From Paraspadella gotoi (taxonomy: Eukaryota > Chaetognatha): a stretch of 64,000 nucleotides of DNA. The DNA is taken from contig CM119265.1 in the NCBI GenBank assembly GCA_051294375.1, forward strand, positions 1,165,539 through 1,229,538, in the 5' to 3' direction. The position numbers and the translations under genes were made by a program. Each line of letters starts with the position of its first letter. The stretch's first letter is position 1. Shown here one piece after another: positions 33,641-55,524 of the stretch. The notes under the pieces were generated by a model. That model was not told the DNA's origin. It saw only the letters and a program-made list of their open reading frames with translations, and did not search any database.

Positions 33641-34479
33641 TTCGGATTTTCTCGACCCAAGATTCACGAATACGATTTTCTTTTCTTTTGAATCCGGAAA
33701 AACGTGGGACGAAACCAGAGACAACAACAAACAACAACAACAAATAACAAAAACAAACACGATATTAGCGACAGCATCGGACTACACCAATATTATTTAG
33801 GATGAAGGGAGAGAGAGAGGAGAGACGAAAGAGAGAAGAGGAGAGAGACGAGAGAGAGAGAGAGAGGATCTCCTTTAACTGATTACAACCGAGGATAACA
33901 ACAAGGCCAAATGTATAAATTATAAAAATTGACATTCGAGAAATAATTTCGGTTGTGTCCTCAAAGTCAAGTCAAGTCGAGGTCTTTCCCAAATCAAATT
34001 CGTTTAAAAGATTACAGATACATTAAAAGAAAAAGTTTGAGATGCTTATCATTGTCAGTTTTAAATCAGAACAACAATTCCTACTTTTTCTGAAAGAAAA
34101 AAAAAATAAAAGAATAATTTAAAATGTTCTCATAAACTTCAACACAAATAAAAATTTGCAAAAAACCTCCCGGGACAGACTTGTTGGTTTCATCATCCAT
34201 CATCATCATCATCATCATCATCAAATAAAATCATTCATCGTCATCATTCATCTAATCATCACCCAAGGTGAGATTTTCAAGGTTGACCAGGTTCTCAACT
34301 TTCCCTCGCGACTTCAGATGGTCGCTGGAGGGAAAATCGAATTGCAAGTTTGCATCCACGCGACGTTTTGGATTTTTTCGCCAAAACTGTTGCAGTGTTT
34401 GATTTTGCAAGACGAAGTTGTTCGAAATTTTATTTTTTAATTATGGTTTTAATTTCATAAAATGTATTTATTTATTAAT

Positions 34480-34640
34480 GTATTTATTTTTAATGTAATA
34501 TTTTTTAAAATTTATTTATTTATTTATTTATATATTTATCTATTTATTTATTATTATTTATTTATTTACTTTAATTAATTCGTTTATTTATTTATTTATA
34601 ATGTTTTTATTTCTTTATTTATTTATTTATTTCTTTTATT
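34480..34640. repeat. (ATTT)n tract
   Basis: Interrupted ATTT array; mirrored as AAAT at 45735-45915. Confidence 0.9.
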
Positions 34641-35624
34641 CAAGATCCCAATTCAGGAAATCGAAGTGAAAAGATTTCAATTTCGAATTTTTGTTTTTGG
34701 GGCAAAAGATTTATATACATAATTTTTGACTGACCTCATTGTGGCTTCTTTTTTCTCTCTCTCTCCTCTCTCTTCTTTCTTCTTCTCGGTCTCCAGTTTA
34801 AGATTTCTTGTTTTCTTTTTTAACTGTTTTCTTTTGTTGAAACTAAAAAACAAACAGTGAACTCATTGTTTTGTCAAAAAAAGCGAAATAAACTTTTAGA
34901 ATTTTGAACAAAAATCACACAAATCAAGAAAAGGAATAATGACCAGAAAGAGAGAGATGAGAGCGAGAGTTAGAGAGATAGGGACGATAAAATGACGGAG
35001 AGAAAACATAATAAACATTTTTTTTTGACAAAAATATGATAATATTTTGTTGAGATAAAAGTTTTACCTGTCTTCGCCTGGATGACCGAGGAAATACGTG
35101 AGAACCGGGTTTGACCAGAGCGCAAAAAACAAAAAAAAACAGAAGATTGAGGTGAATGGAGGGAAATTAAATACAGAATCTCGAAGGCAAAATTGCCAAC
35201 AATTTGCTCAAAATGAGGCATTCGTTTAGCTTAATATGATTTTATAATTTAAAAACATTTAATAAAAGTACGGAAGACATACACGAATAACAAACTACTT
35301 ATTCTACTTCTGAATGTTAAACATTAAACATTACATTACATTACACATTACCTTACACAATTGCCCCAAATCTGTAGCTTAAAAATGGTTGAGAGTTATT
35401 TAATATTTAGGTCTTCATTGGAATTCGGGCTCAAATGGAATTAATCGGAAAAATCGAAATGTTTGAATTGGAATTTTCAAACTCATTTGCATATTAATTG
35501 GGCTCTCAGGTGATGGAGGGAGAAAAGCGGGAGAGGGGGAGAAGAGGGGTAAGTCGTTCTGGCTCGATAGCGAGGTCCAGGTGATATTTTCCGTTCATTC
35601 ACCCTCTAAGCTCTTATAGTGGGG

Positions 35625-35880
35625 TAGAGGGAGGGAGAGAGGGAGGGAGAGGAGAAAATGAGGAGGAGAGGAGAAAGCGATAGGGAGAAAGGGAGGGGGA
35701 GAGAGAGAAATGAGGAAGAGAGGAGAAAGGAGAGGGAGTAGGGGGGAGAGAGAGGGGTAGAGGAGGGAGAAAGGGGAGGGGGAGAGGAAAAGGAGAGGGA
35801 GAAAAGGAAAGGGAGGGGGAGAGAAAGAAGGGAGGGAGGAGGGGGAGAGGAGAACAGAGAGAGGAGAGAGGTGAAAGGAG
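35625..35880. repeat. GGGAGAGG-rich purine tract
   Basis: Mirrored as a CTCCC-rich tract at 44500-44760. Confidence 0.9.
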
Positions 35881-38269
35881 GAAAAAGCGGACGGAGGCGA
35901 GACAGTGTAAAATTAGAGGGAAAAATTAGATTAAAGATATTTATGGAAGAAAGAAAAGCAGAAAGAGAGAGAGATTTTATTGGATTTGATTCTGTAATGC
36001 TCAAAAATTGTAACAGTTAAACACATTACAAAACAATATTGTTATTAGAGCTGAAGAAGATTCCTTAAGGAGGGTTTCTCTGTTTCAGATGAGAACATGT
36101 TTGAGCAGTGCTTATCTCGATCTTTATATAACTAATCCATATATCAAAAGATGAAAATAGAATAATAACTTTATTAAGTATTCATATCCAATAAATCATT
36201 GAGAGACGTGCATTAGCAAGACAGATAAACAACAGAGCCAAGATGCAGCAGCAGCAGAGACGGATGCAGCAACAATAGCAGTAGAAGCGAGACGCAGCAA
36301 CAGCTCAAGCTACATAAGAAGCTTAAACTATTAATTTATTCAAGGTAATTTCACAAATATCATTAATACCGATGGTTCAGAGGAATCTCCCAAATTTAAG
36401 GAATTTACTCTCCTTTCTATACAAGGAAACAACATTATAACAACCAATGAGAGGAGAGTTCCATTTTGAGAATAAAATCAAAACATCTACTAGTTATTAA
36501 TAACCCAGGATTTGAGAGACAGGATTATTCAAATTTCAATGTATAAAAATTCAACCAATTAGAGGCTTTTAAACAGGAACTATTGGATTGGAGTTCATTC
36601 AATTACACTTAATTCAGATATTTTGAGCCATTAAAAAATAAAAGCCGTTCAGGGCCCAATTCAGATAAAATCATTATCAACTCTTTTAACAGAGCGGGTA
36701 CATTAAATTTATTTACAAACAGACAAAAAGTTATTAAGTCTACATAATTTACACTTATAAAAGTATTTTTAATTTAGTTATTGAGTTATCATCGGGAACC
36801 CTTTTCTTTTTTTCATGTTCCACACCGAACTTACTTTATCAATAACTAAATGTATTTTTCTTAATTAAAAAGATATACTCAAATGGTTGTTTTATATTTT
36901 TCTATAAAAAGGTTTATACGCTTCCATTTTTCACATAGTTGAGAGAAGAGAGAGAGAAGAGGGAGAAAGAGGAGAATAAGAACAACTTTTTTCCCAAAAT
37001 GGAATAAGGGGAAACTAAATTTATTTATTTTTATAATTGTTACTTTTGTTAAATTTATCAAAATTTATTAATTCTATTTTATTTTAATTTTTATTTAAAT
37101 TTAAAATGAAATCAAAGGAACCGAATAAATTTTCCGTTCATTAAAATTCAATTTTTTGGATTGATACACGGATTTTCTGGGGGAAAAAATTTCGTTTCCC
37201 AACCATAGATTTGGAAAAGTCGAATGATGTGGTCTCTCTCTCTCTCTCTCTGCTCTCTCTCCCCCTCTCTCTTTTTCATTTATATCTTGATTTTGTTTCA
37301 TAATAGTTTTCTTGTTTAGTTTTAAGCAAATACAGCGTAGTGAAAGGTAACGTTACAAACTATAAAAGGCAACTTATGAACAATTAATTATGTAGAAAAA
37401 GATTTATTCATTGTTTTATTAATTTGTTGCAGTAGGGCTATATTTTCATATTATAAAATCGAAAAAGTTTAAAAAAGGCTTTTCTTAATTTTTGATTTGG
37501 AAACATTTGAATTCCTCGTCAAAAGTAGCTGATATAAGAAAATTATAAATCATTTTTTTAAAAATTCTTTCCAATAAGTCGGGTTTTTAAAAATTAAAAA
37601 TCTATATTTAACATTATATAAAATTTAAATTTTCAGCCTTAAAAATATAGGTTTTTCTGATATTTGGACCTAATTTATAAATAATTTTTTAAAAAAAAGT
37701 TATATTTCTTTATATCAAACTTTTCATGCAAATCCAAATCTACAAAAAAAATCTTACAAAAAAACTATTGAAATTTAATATTTATTGAATTGTACTGTGT
37801 ATAAATATGGCCTACTGCGGTAAATTTAGATATATAAAAATTTTTATACATAAATGTTTCATTAGTTATTAGTGTTGTTCGTTACTCAATTTTAGAATTT
37901 TTAATTAGAAAAAAAACAAATTTTCGGTGGAACAAATAAATAATTTATTAACATAAAATTGGACATTATTTCGGCTTTGTTCTCAAGTTTAAATTTTTAG
38001 AATTTTTACTACGCTTTAATAAGCAATTATCACTCCCTTTTTATTTGTTTTTTTCTCTTCTCCCCTTTTTTCTCCCCCTTCCTTCTCTCCCTCACTCCTC
38101 TCTCCCTTCCTCATCCCTCTCCCTCTCTTCCCTTCTTATCCCTCTCTCTCTCCCTCGCACACGGAATCCCAAGAAAGTGAAGGAAAAACTCAGTTTCCAA
38201 TTTTTTGTTTCGCGTCGACTTTTTTTTTCCTTTTGAACTTTTTGTTCGACTCTGGAGTCGCCCGAGTTT

Positions 38270-38570
38270 TTAGAGGTTAAGGATCGAGTTTTTAGAGGTA
38301 GGATTCGAGTTTTGGAGGAAGGATCGAGTTTTTAGAGTAAAGGATCGGAGTTTTTGGAGGGAAGGATCGAGTTAGAGTAAGGATCGAGTTTTTGGGGGAA
38401 AGATCGAGTTTTAGGGTACAGGATTCGAGTTTTTAGAGGTTAAAGGATCGAGTTTAGAGGTAAGGATCGAGTTTTTGGGGGGAAGGATCGAGTTTTTTGG
38501 AAGGAATTGATCGGAGTTTTTTAGAGGTAAGATCGAGTTTTTGGGGGAAGATCGAGTTTATTGATAATAA
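38270..38570. repeat. About 21-bp minisatellite GGATCGAGTTTTTAGAGGTA
   Basis: About 14 units, very ragged by indels. Mirrored at 41830-42175 (AAAACTCGATCCTTACCTCT). Confidence 0.85.
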
Positions 38571-39159
38571 TCCGTTATTTTTAGTTAAGGATTGGAAGTT
38601 TATTTTTAAGGAAAGAACCAAGATTTTTTATTTTTTTAGGGATTAAATAAAAGGCGACATTTAAAGGGAGAATAGAAGGACGTCGGGTGGACGCTGGACC
38701 TACTTAAGACTGACTGAGAGCGGACGTGGACTGACCGACTAGTGACCGCCGACGAAGGGAAAAAAAGGCGGACGGACAATTTATGTTTTGTTCGAAGCAA
38801 AAACTCGTTAATCAGGATTAGTTTCTGGGCTTGAGTTGTTGTTGTTGTTTGTTGTTGTTGTTGTTGTTGTTGTTGTTTTTTGTCATGTTGTCGGCTTTAT
38901 TTTTTTTTGATGCTTTAATTATTTTATTAAAAAATCTTTTGTGTATTGTTATATTTTGTTTCGCAATTTTTGATTCCATTAAATCAGCAAAATTTGTTTT
39001 TGTTGATGCATTAAAATGAAAGGATAACGACAACCAAAAGGAGTAACAACAACATTAACCTGACCGTACAACATGAACTCGATTCTGAAACAACATAAAA
39101 CACCATAGTTCGAAAGCTTAAGTCAGCCATAAAGCCTTATTTATGCTCTCTTTTTTCTG

Positions 39160-39231
39160 CTCTCTCCTCTCCCTCTCTCTCTCTCTCCCTCACTCACTCT
39201 TCTCTTCTCCCTCTCTCTCTCTCTCCCTTTC

Positions 39232-39297
<66 letters not shown>

Positions 39298-39300
39298 TCC
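39160..39300. repeat. (CT)n tract
   Basis: Long CT run; mirrored as a GA run at 41075-41230. Confidence 0.9.
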
Positions 39301-40020
39301 TCCTTCTTTTTTATTTTGACCTCAGATGAAGATTTGTCACTCAAAGGTACGCGATTTCAGACCAAAAAAAAGTGTTATATTTTTTTCTTTCTTTTTTCTT
39401 TTTTTTTAATTTTAGTATTCTTCCCATTTTTTTTTCAAAAACCGACAAACCAATATTTCATGTGTAACTTGACAACATTCATTAGTTTATACAAAAATAA
39501 CAAAAAAAACCAGCTTGTTCTTTGTTTTAAAGGCCTTATAAGCTTATCGCTTGCAGATGCTAATAGAAATAGCTACAGAACAGTTATTAATAGTTCTTTT
39601 TTTGAAGTATACTAGCCAATCAAAGACCAACTCTGAAATTGGTTAAAATAAAAGCTAATATTTTAATTTGAAGCTCTTTGCCTCACTGACACCAGTCTCA
39701 AATTATTCCTCTTCTCTCTTCTCTCTCTCTCTCTCCTTCAGACTTTGGAACCTTACTTTTCACTTACCCGCTATTATGAGGCTGAGTTCAAAGAGGCACG
39801 ACTAATATCGACGACGACGACGACGAACGACGACAGCGCTTACTTCAATATTGGCTCTTTGCTGGATATATGAAAAGGAGCGGACTTAATGCGTAGACGA
39901 CGACGACGACGACGACGACGACGACCGACGACGACTTTTTAAAAGTTCGTACTCGAAAATGAGATAATAGATTCTGAGAAAAACTACAACACATGTTTTG
40001 GGATTTTATTGGCTTTTGAC

Positions 40021-40174
40021 GATTTGTTGAGAGAGAAGGAGAGAGAGAGAGAGAGCAGAGGAGAGAGGAGACGAGAGAGAGAGAGAGAGAGAGAGAGCTC
40101 ATTTTTGGGACGATCCTTTAGTCGCAACTACTATCATTTATTTTCAACCTCAACTCGCATTAATATCTCTCTCT

Positions 40175-40221
<47 letters not shown>

Positions 40222-40250
40222 AGGTNNNNNNNNNNNNNNNNNNNNNNNNN
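40021..40250. other. Centre of the giant inverted repeat with 25-N gap
   Basis: GA run 40027-40098, about 65 bp of unmatched sequence (GGGACGATCCTTTAGTCGCA), CT run 40166-40220, then exactly 25 Ns at 40226-40250. The right arm begins immediately after the Ns. Confidence 0.85.
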
Positions 40251-50150
<9,900 letters not shown>

Positions 50151-50227
50151 ATAAAAAAATAAAGAAAAAAAGGCGGAGACAAAGTGACAATTCACAGTTG
50201 TGAACATCGACGGCCTTCACTTTCACC

Positions 50228-50231
50228 ACAA

Positions 50232-50292
<61 letters not shown>

Positions 50293-50515
50293 AGAGAGAA
50301 GAGACCTGTCATCATCGAATTATGGGATGGAAGGCTTTCGCTCAGTCAAAACACTGTGCGCGATTCAAGACAGTGAAGAGAGAAGAGAGAGAGAGAGAGG
50401 AGAGAGGAGGAGAGAGAGAAGAGAGAGGAAGAGAGAATGAGAGAGAGAGAGATAAGAGAGAGAGAGATATGAAGAATGAAAAGAAGGTTAAGAGAGACAA
50501 GAAGAGATCGTAACT
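50228..50515. repeat. (GA)n-rich tract
   Basis: GA run 50236-50300, a 70-bp mixed island and more GA-rich DNA to 50480. R/E-rich frames are repeat translations. Confidence 0.9.
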
Positions 50516-51037
50516 TTTACTCCAAAAAAAATTTAGCTGATGAAAGACAAAAATATTCTTTTTTAAGAAAAAAGAGGAAAAGACATTAAAAGAAAGAGGG
50601 AAAGAATCTTGATAGAAAAAGATAGAAAAAGATCTGGATAGAAAAAGAAAATTAAGATAGAATAAAGACAATAAAGACATAAAGGAGAAAGGAGATATAA
50701 AAAGGCCTAGTGTAATTATTACTAATGGAAAACATTAAGTGATGTGATGATTGCAACAAAAATTATAATATTAATAGTTATGATTATAATGATAACTACA
50801 GTGATGATACAATGATAATATTAATGATATTATCCATAATCAAAAATTAATTAAGTGAGATAATTATAAATTATGTATAAATATAACGCCTGTAATTTGA
50901 AATGTAAAAATATATAGGAATTGAACTTTGAATCATGTCAGATCAAATCATGTCAGATCATATCATGTCATGTCAGATCATTTCATATCATGTCAAATCA
51001 TATTATATCATGTCAGATCATGTCATGTCATGTCATG
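50516..51037. other. AT-rich DNA and CATGTCAGAT repeats
   Basis: A-rich sequence to 50925, followed by tandem ATCATGTCAGATCATGTCA (50933-51038), a degenerate 10-bp repeat. No gene. Confidence 0.7.
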
Positions 51038-51047
51038 TCCAACTCAC

Positions 51048-51193
51048 CGACACGGACCACTCCCGCCCCCCCGTGGGTCAACGACTTGATTCCCAGCTCC
51101 TCTCCTCCTTTCGTTGGTCCGAACAGTCCGGACAAATCGCGTACGTGGATGAGATATTTGCAGCAGTGGGTCATCCTCTTGGAGCGAGGGGAG
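51048..51193 (-). CDS. Candidate internal exon, frame uncertain
   Basis: On the minus strand a long pyrimidine tract (TTCTCCTCTTCCCCCTCCC and CTCCTCCTCTTGCTCCTCC) leads to CGCTCCAG at 51194. After 146 bp comes the strong donor CG/GTGAGT (51047-51042). Two frames are open across it. One enters in phase 0 and exits in phase 2 (begins LPSLQEDDPLLQISHPRTRF). The other enters in phase 2 and exits in phase 1 (contains YLIHVRDLSGLFGPTKGG). A G7 run inside it is a likely place for an indel. It may belong to the 55-57 kb minus-strand gene, whose last visible exon could end in phase 0, but a 783-N gap lies between. Frames on the + strand are also open here, so strand is inferred from splice signals. 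No family recognised. Confidence 0.35.
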
Positions 51194-51426
51194 CTGGAGC
51201 GATTGGGTGGAGGAGGAGCAAGAGGAGGAGGAGTAGTGGGATGGTAAAAGGGAGGGGGAAGAGGAGAAGGATTGTGGGGGAAGTTGAGTTTTGGTAGAGG
51301 GAAATGGAGCGGGAGAAAGTGGGTGATTAATAAAATGATCATTGTAACTAATTCTATTTTATTGTAACTAATTCTATACGAACAGACAGAAGGACAAACA
51401 GACGGAGAGAAAAAAAAAAGGGTAAC

Positions 51427-51612
51427 GTTTTACTTTTGCCGACTGGTGCTTTGGCTTCTTTTTTTTAAAAAAAATAATGTAAAAAATGTTTATTACTAAA
51501 AAAAATAAAAATTATTAGCTAACTATCCTAACCACCCCTAACCCTAAACTACCTTTAAACTACTTTTAACCCATAAATCCCACTAAACCCAGTCGGCGTA
51601 AGTAAAATTATA
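51427..51612. mobile_element. Small MITE with 19-bp terminal inverted repeats
   Basis: TTTTACTTTTGCCGACTGG (51428-51446) and CCAGTCGGCGTAAGTAAAA (51589-51607) are inverted with 17 of 19 matches. The interior is about 140 bp of A/T-rich DNA with telomere-like CCTAACCCTAAACTACC motifs. There is no coding capacity. Target-site duplication is not clear. Confidence 0.6.
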
Positions 51613-51701
51613 CCAAGAGAAGTTTAAAATTTTCTTGATATGAAATCACGAAAGTGAAATAAAACGGTCGTGAAAAATGTTTTAGTTTTTGTGCCTCTTG
51701 T

Positions 51702-51707
<6 letters not shown>

Positions 51708-51763
<56 letters not shown>

Positions 51764-51950
51764 AGAGGGTCATTCACTTTTAGGCAAAGTAGGGTTACGG
51801 TGCGTTTTGCGATAGTAGGAGGATCAAGAGGAGGAGGAAGAGGAGGAGGAGAAAAATGAGGAGGAAAAGGAGGAGGAAGAGGAAGAAGAGGAGGAGGAGA
51901 AAGAGGAGATGGGAGAATAAGGGGAAGGAAAAATAAGGAAGTGAAAGAAT
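51708..51950. repeat. (GA)n and (GGA)n tracts
   Basis: GA run 51708-51760 and GGA/GAA-rich DNA 51815-51935. Confidence 0.9.
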
Positions 51951-52085
51951 TAATGATTTCTTTCTTTTTTCTTTCTTTCTTTCTTTCATTTTATCTTTTC
52001 TCTCTCACATAACAGCTGACGAATTAAGGGATCTCTCGTGTATTATAAAACGATCGCTGTCTCTCTCTCTCTCTCTCTCTCTCTC

Positions 52086-52356
52086 NNNNNNNNNNNNNNN
52101 NNNNNNNNNNNNNNNNNNNNNNNNNNNNNNNNNNNNNNNNNNNNNNNNNNNNNNNNNNNNNNNNNNNNNNNNNNNNNNNNNNNNNNNNNNNNNNNNNNNN
52201 NNNNNNNNNNNNNNNNNNNNNNNNNNNNNNNNNNNNNNNNNNNNNNNNNNNNNNNNNNNNNNNNNNNNNNNNNNNNNNNNNNNNNNNNNNNNNNNNNNNN
52301 NNNNNNNNNNNNNNNNNNNNNNNNNNNNNNNNNNNNNNNNNNNNNNNNNNNNNNNN
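52086..52356. other. 271-N gap
   Basis: Unsequenced bases between a CT run and the 25-bp minisatellite. Confidence 0.99.
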
Positions 52357-52955
52357 CAACAGCATTCTCCCCCATCCACAGCTACGGCAATGTCTCCCAG
52401 CTGCAGCAAAAGAATTCATCTCCAGCTGCAGCAACAGAATTCATCCCCAGTTGCAGCAACAAAATGCATCTCCAGATGCAGCAAGAGAATTCATCCCCAG
52501 CTGCAGCAACAAAATGNNNNNNNNNNNNNNNNNNNNNNNNNNNNNNNNNNNNNNNNNNNNNNNNNNNNNNNNNNNNNNNNNNNNNNNNNNNNNNNNNNNN
52601 NNNNNNNNNNNNNNNNNNNNNNNNNNNNNNNNNNNNNNNNNNNNNNNNNNNNNNNNNNNNNNNNNNNNNNNNNNNNNNNNNNNNNNNNNNNNNNNNNNNN
52701 NNNNNNNNNNNNNNNNNNNNNNNNNNNNNNNNNNNNNNNNNNNNNNNNNNNNNNNNNNNNNNNNNNNNNNNNNNNNNNNNNNNNNNNNNNNNNNNNNNNN
52801 NNNNNNNNNNNNNNNNNNNNNNNNNNNNNNNNNNNNNNNNNNNNNNNNNNNNNNNNNNNNNNNNNNNNNNNNNNNGCAACAGAATTCATCTCCAGCTGCA
52901 GCAAGAGAATTCATCTCCAGCTGCAGCAACCTTATGCATCTCCAGCTGCAGCAAC
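52357..52955. repeat. 25-bp minisatellite (CAGCTGCAGCAA core)
   Basis: Tandem 25-bp units with AATTCATCTCCAG and CTGCAGCAA parts, interrupted by 359 Ns (52517-52875). No unit contains a stop in any + frame, so all three frames are open. Because 25 is not a multiple of 3, three units make a 25-residue super-repeat of NSSPAAAT / EFIPSCSNKM / HLQMQQ type. Open frames of 160 to 350 codons are therefore expected without selection. The frame that leaves the array near 52950 and reads SSRVDALLQIPSHQEKLQSL has protein-like composition up to about 53070 but no clear donor. Confidence 0.8.
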
Positions 52956-53067
52956 CTCATCGTCGTCGGTTCCATTTTTCATCCGTCGAGTCATCAAGGG
53001 TCGATGCTCTTCTGCAGATTCCATCGCATCAGGAAAAATTGCAATCTTTGCTTTATGACAGACGCGC

Positions 53068-53260
53068 GAAAACGACGACGATGACGACGACGACAAACAC
53101 GACGACGACAACAAAGACATGAATGACGACAATGAAGGCAACGACTACGACAAAGATGACGACGACGACGAAACCAACAGAGACAACGGTGACGGCGACG
53201 ACGACGACGATAAAGAGGACGAAGACGACAACGACGACGACGACGAAAACAAGAACAGAC
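53068..53260. repeat. Degenerate (GAC)n tract
   Basis: GACGACGAC with AAC/GAA variants; poly-T, poly-D and poly-R frames arise from it. Confidence 0.85.
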
Positions 53261-53335
53261 AAAAAAAAAGATGCTTTTGGTAAAATCAAAAATGTGGAAG
53301 AAGTTGAAACGAATTTGAAAAATGGAGAAAAATTA

Positions 53336-53432
53336 AAGAGAAGAAAAGAAAAGAAAAGAAAAGAAAAGAAAAGAAAAGAAAAGAAAAGAAAAGAAAAGAA
53401 AAGAAAAGAAAAGAAAAGAAAAGAAAAGAAAA
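53336..53432. repeat. (AAAAG)n microsatellite
   Basis: About 18 clean AAAAG pentamers. Confidence 0.95.
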
Positions 53433-53499
53433 GACTTTTAACAACAAAGACAAACTACAAAAAGCACAACAACAACCAACTCTGGTTCCTTTATCTTTT

Positions 53500-53550
53500 A
53501 TCCTCCTCCTCCTCCTCTTCCTCCTCCTCCTCCTCCTCCTCCTCCTCCTC
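53500..53550. repeat. (CTC)n microsatellite
   Basis: CTCCTCCTC run. It is followed by a short open segment (MRRSRCKVMWFQPEFRRKT, 53563-53621) that ends at AAG/GTAAAA. This is too short to call an exon. Confidence 0.9.
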
Positions 53551-53624
53551 TTTCACTTCCGCATGAGAAGGAGTCGATGTAAAGTGATGTGGTTCCAACC
53601 AGAATTTCGTCGTAAAACTGAAGG

Positions 53625-54205
53625 TAAAATAGACGAAGCAGAGGGAAAGAAAGAAAGATATGAAAACAGAAAGAAGGATAGAAATTAAGAAAGAAACAGA
53701 AATAACCGATAGATTAATTAATGTAGAAAGAAAGGAAATCTTATTACTTTTCTTATCCTGTCTAAATGTCTTTTTCACTTTAACTGATCTCTTGGAATTA
53801 ATGTGTAACAAAACTAAGAAAGACTTTATCTCACTGACAAAACCTCAAAGGATTTAGAAAAACCCTTTGCAAATTCAATCCTGTATCAAAATGGATTTTT
53901 TGAGTATCAAATTACTGCAAGAGCTTTAAATCAGAAAATAAGAAAAGACTTTTCAATGGCACAACAAGTAACAAAAAAGTTTAATTATTAATCTTTTCAT
54001 CCTAAATCAAGCGAAACCAGAAGACTGTTTAAGTTAACAAACTTCCAATTATAATAATAATAAAACCATTGCTGAAATATAATTTTAAAAACATGTGCTG
54101 TCGAATGTGACCCTTTTAATCGATAAAACCTTTTTTCTGCAATATGCAAATGAAAATATGGTTTTAAAGGATAATTGTAGCTAGAAACTATTGCATTCCG
54201 AAGTT
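53625..54205. other. AT-rich DNA, no gene seen
   Basis: A-rich sequence with scattered GAAAGA motifs. No exon, element end or tandem array recognised. Confidence 0.55.
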
Positions 54206-54210
54206 GGTCC

Positions 54211-54332
<122 letters not shown>

Positions 54333-54453
54333 AATCTCGTAAACAGTCAGAATCTCTGATCGAAAGTTGGAGAGAAAAAAATCTATTAAACGCAAAACGA
54401 AACTTAATGAGATTCTCAACGGGCAAGGAAGGCAGGGAGAAGCTTAGGCAGGG

Positions 54454-55236
54454 NNNNNNNNNNNNNNNNNNNNNNNNNNNNNNNNNNNNNNNNNNNNNNN
54501 NNNNNNNNNNNNNNNNNNNNNNNNNNNNNNNNNNNNNNNNNNNNNNNNNNNNNNNNNNNNNNNNNNNNNNNNNNNNNNNNNNNNNNNNNNNNNNNNNNNN
54601 NNNNNNNNNNNNNNNNNNNNNNNNNNNNNNNNNNNNNNNNNNNNNNNNNNNNNNNNNNNNNNNNNNNNNNNNNNNNNNNNNNNNNNNNNNNNNNNNNNNN
54701 NNNNNNNNNNNNNNNNNNNNNNNNNNNNNNNNNNNNNNNNNNNNNNNNNNNNNNNNNNNNNNNNNNNNNNNNNNNNNNNNNNNNNNNNNNNNNNNNNNNN
54801 NNNNNNNNNNNNNNNNNNNNNNNNNNNNNNNNNNNNNNNNNNNNNNNNNNNNNNNNNNNNNNNNNNNNNNNNNNNNNNNNNNNNNNNNNNNNNNNNNNNN
54901 NNNNNNNNNNNNNNNNNNNNNNNNNNNNNNNNNNNNNNNNNNNNNNNNNNNNNNNNNNNNNNNNNNNNNNNNNNNNNNNNNNNNNNNNNNNNNNNNNNNN
55001 NNNNNNNNNNNNNNNNNNNNNNNNNNNNNNNNNNNNNNNNNNNNNNNNNNNNNNNNNNNNNNNNNNNNNNNNNNNNNNNNNNNNNNNNNNNNNNNNNNNN
55101 NNNNNNNNNNNNNNNNNNNNNNNNNNNNNNNNNNNNNNNNNNNNNNNNNNNNNNNNNNNNNNNNNNNNNNNNNNNNNNNNNNNNNNNNNNNNNNNNNNNN
55201 NNNNNNNNNNNNNNNNNNNNNNNNNNNNNNNNNNNN
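54454..55236. other. 783-N gap
   Basis: Unsequenced bases immediately 3' of exon C of the minus-strand gene. It may hide further exons. Confidence 0.99.
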
Positions 55237-55279
55237 TTTTTTGACTGATTGATTTATTGATTGATTGATCTAATCTCGC

Positions 55280-55395
55280 CTGCATTCTGATAAACTTATC
55301 CAGTTTTTTCGTCTCCATTGAATTTCTCTGAAGTCGAGCAAGAAACTTCATCGCTCTAGGAATTTGGAATCGAAATTCCACGGGGCCATTGGTGT
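55280..55395 (-). CDS. Minus-strand gene, exon C (unrecognised protein)
   Basis: The acceptor TTTCCATTGCAG ends at 55396. The frame enters in phase 1, so the G left over from exon B completes an Asp codon, and then runs GPVEFRFQIPRAMKFLARLQ and METKKLDKFIRMQ. It is an amphipathic, basic, repeat-free peptide, clearly unlike the simple-repeat frames around it. The 3' boundary is uncertain. Coding character stops at ATGCAG/GCGAGA, which would be a rare GC donor in phase 0. Otherwise the frame continues through an ATTGATT microsatellite into the 783-N gap. No family assignment is offered. The same frame is open upstream through the acceptor, so the exon start relies on the splice signal and phase agreement. 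Confidence 0.55.
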
Positions 55396-55524
55396 CTGCA
55401 ATGGAAATTGGCAGAAACCAGATGGATGTGACGCGGAAATATAAAATAAGTTCTTTTTTGAAAGGGGGGGGAATCGTTTGGATTTGGGAATTTTTGTTTT
55501 GCAGAAGATATTTTGGCTCTATTT

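Larger units (their letters stand above)
30115..40020. repeat. Giant inverted repeat, left arm
   Basis: About 9.9 kb that reappears in reverse complement at 40251-50150. Order and spacing are kept throughout. Examples: AAATATATGTAAGTATATTT (30185) with 50070; the minisatellite at 30600 with 49660; the 16-bp palindrome at 31303 with 48986; the 38240-38570 minisatellite with 41830-42170; and AAACTACAACACATGTTTTGG (about 39985) with 40255. Differences are mostly single-base indels in both arms. The arm contains no frame that survives in both copies. Confidence 0.9.

Noticed and set aside
35606-36004. 132-codon minus-strand S/P/L frame
   Set aside because: Translation of a GGGAGAGG purine tract.
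52038-53084. 348-codon frame
   Set aside because: More than half is N. The rest is a 25-bp repeat that is stop-free in all + frames, so length is not evidence.
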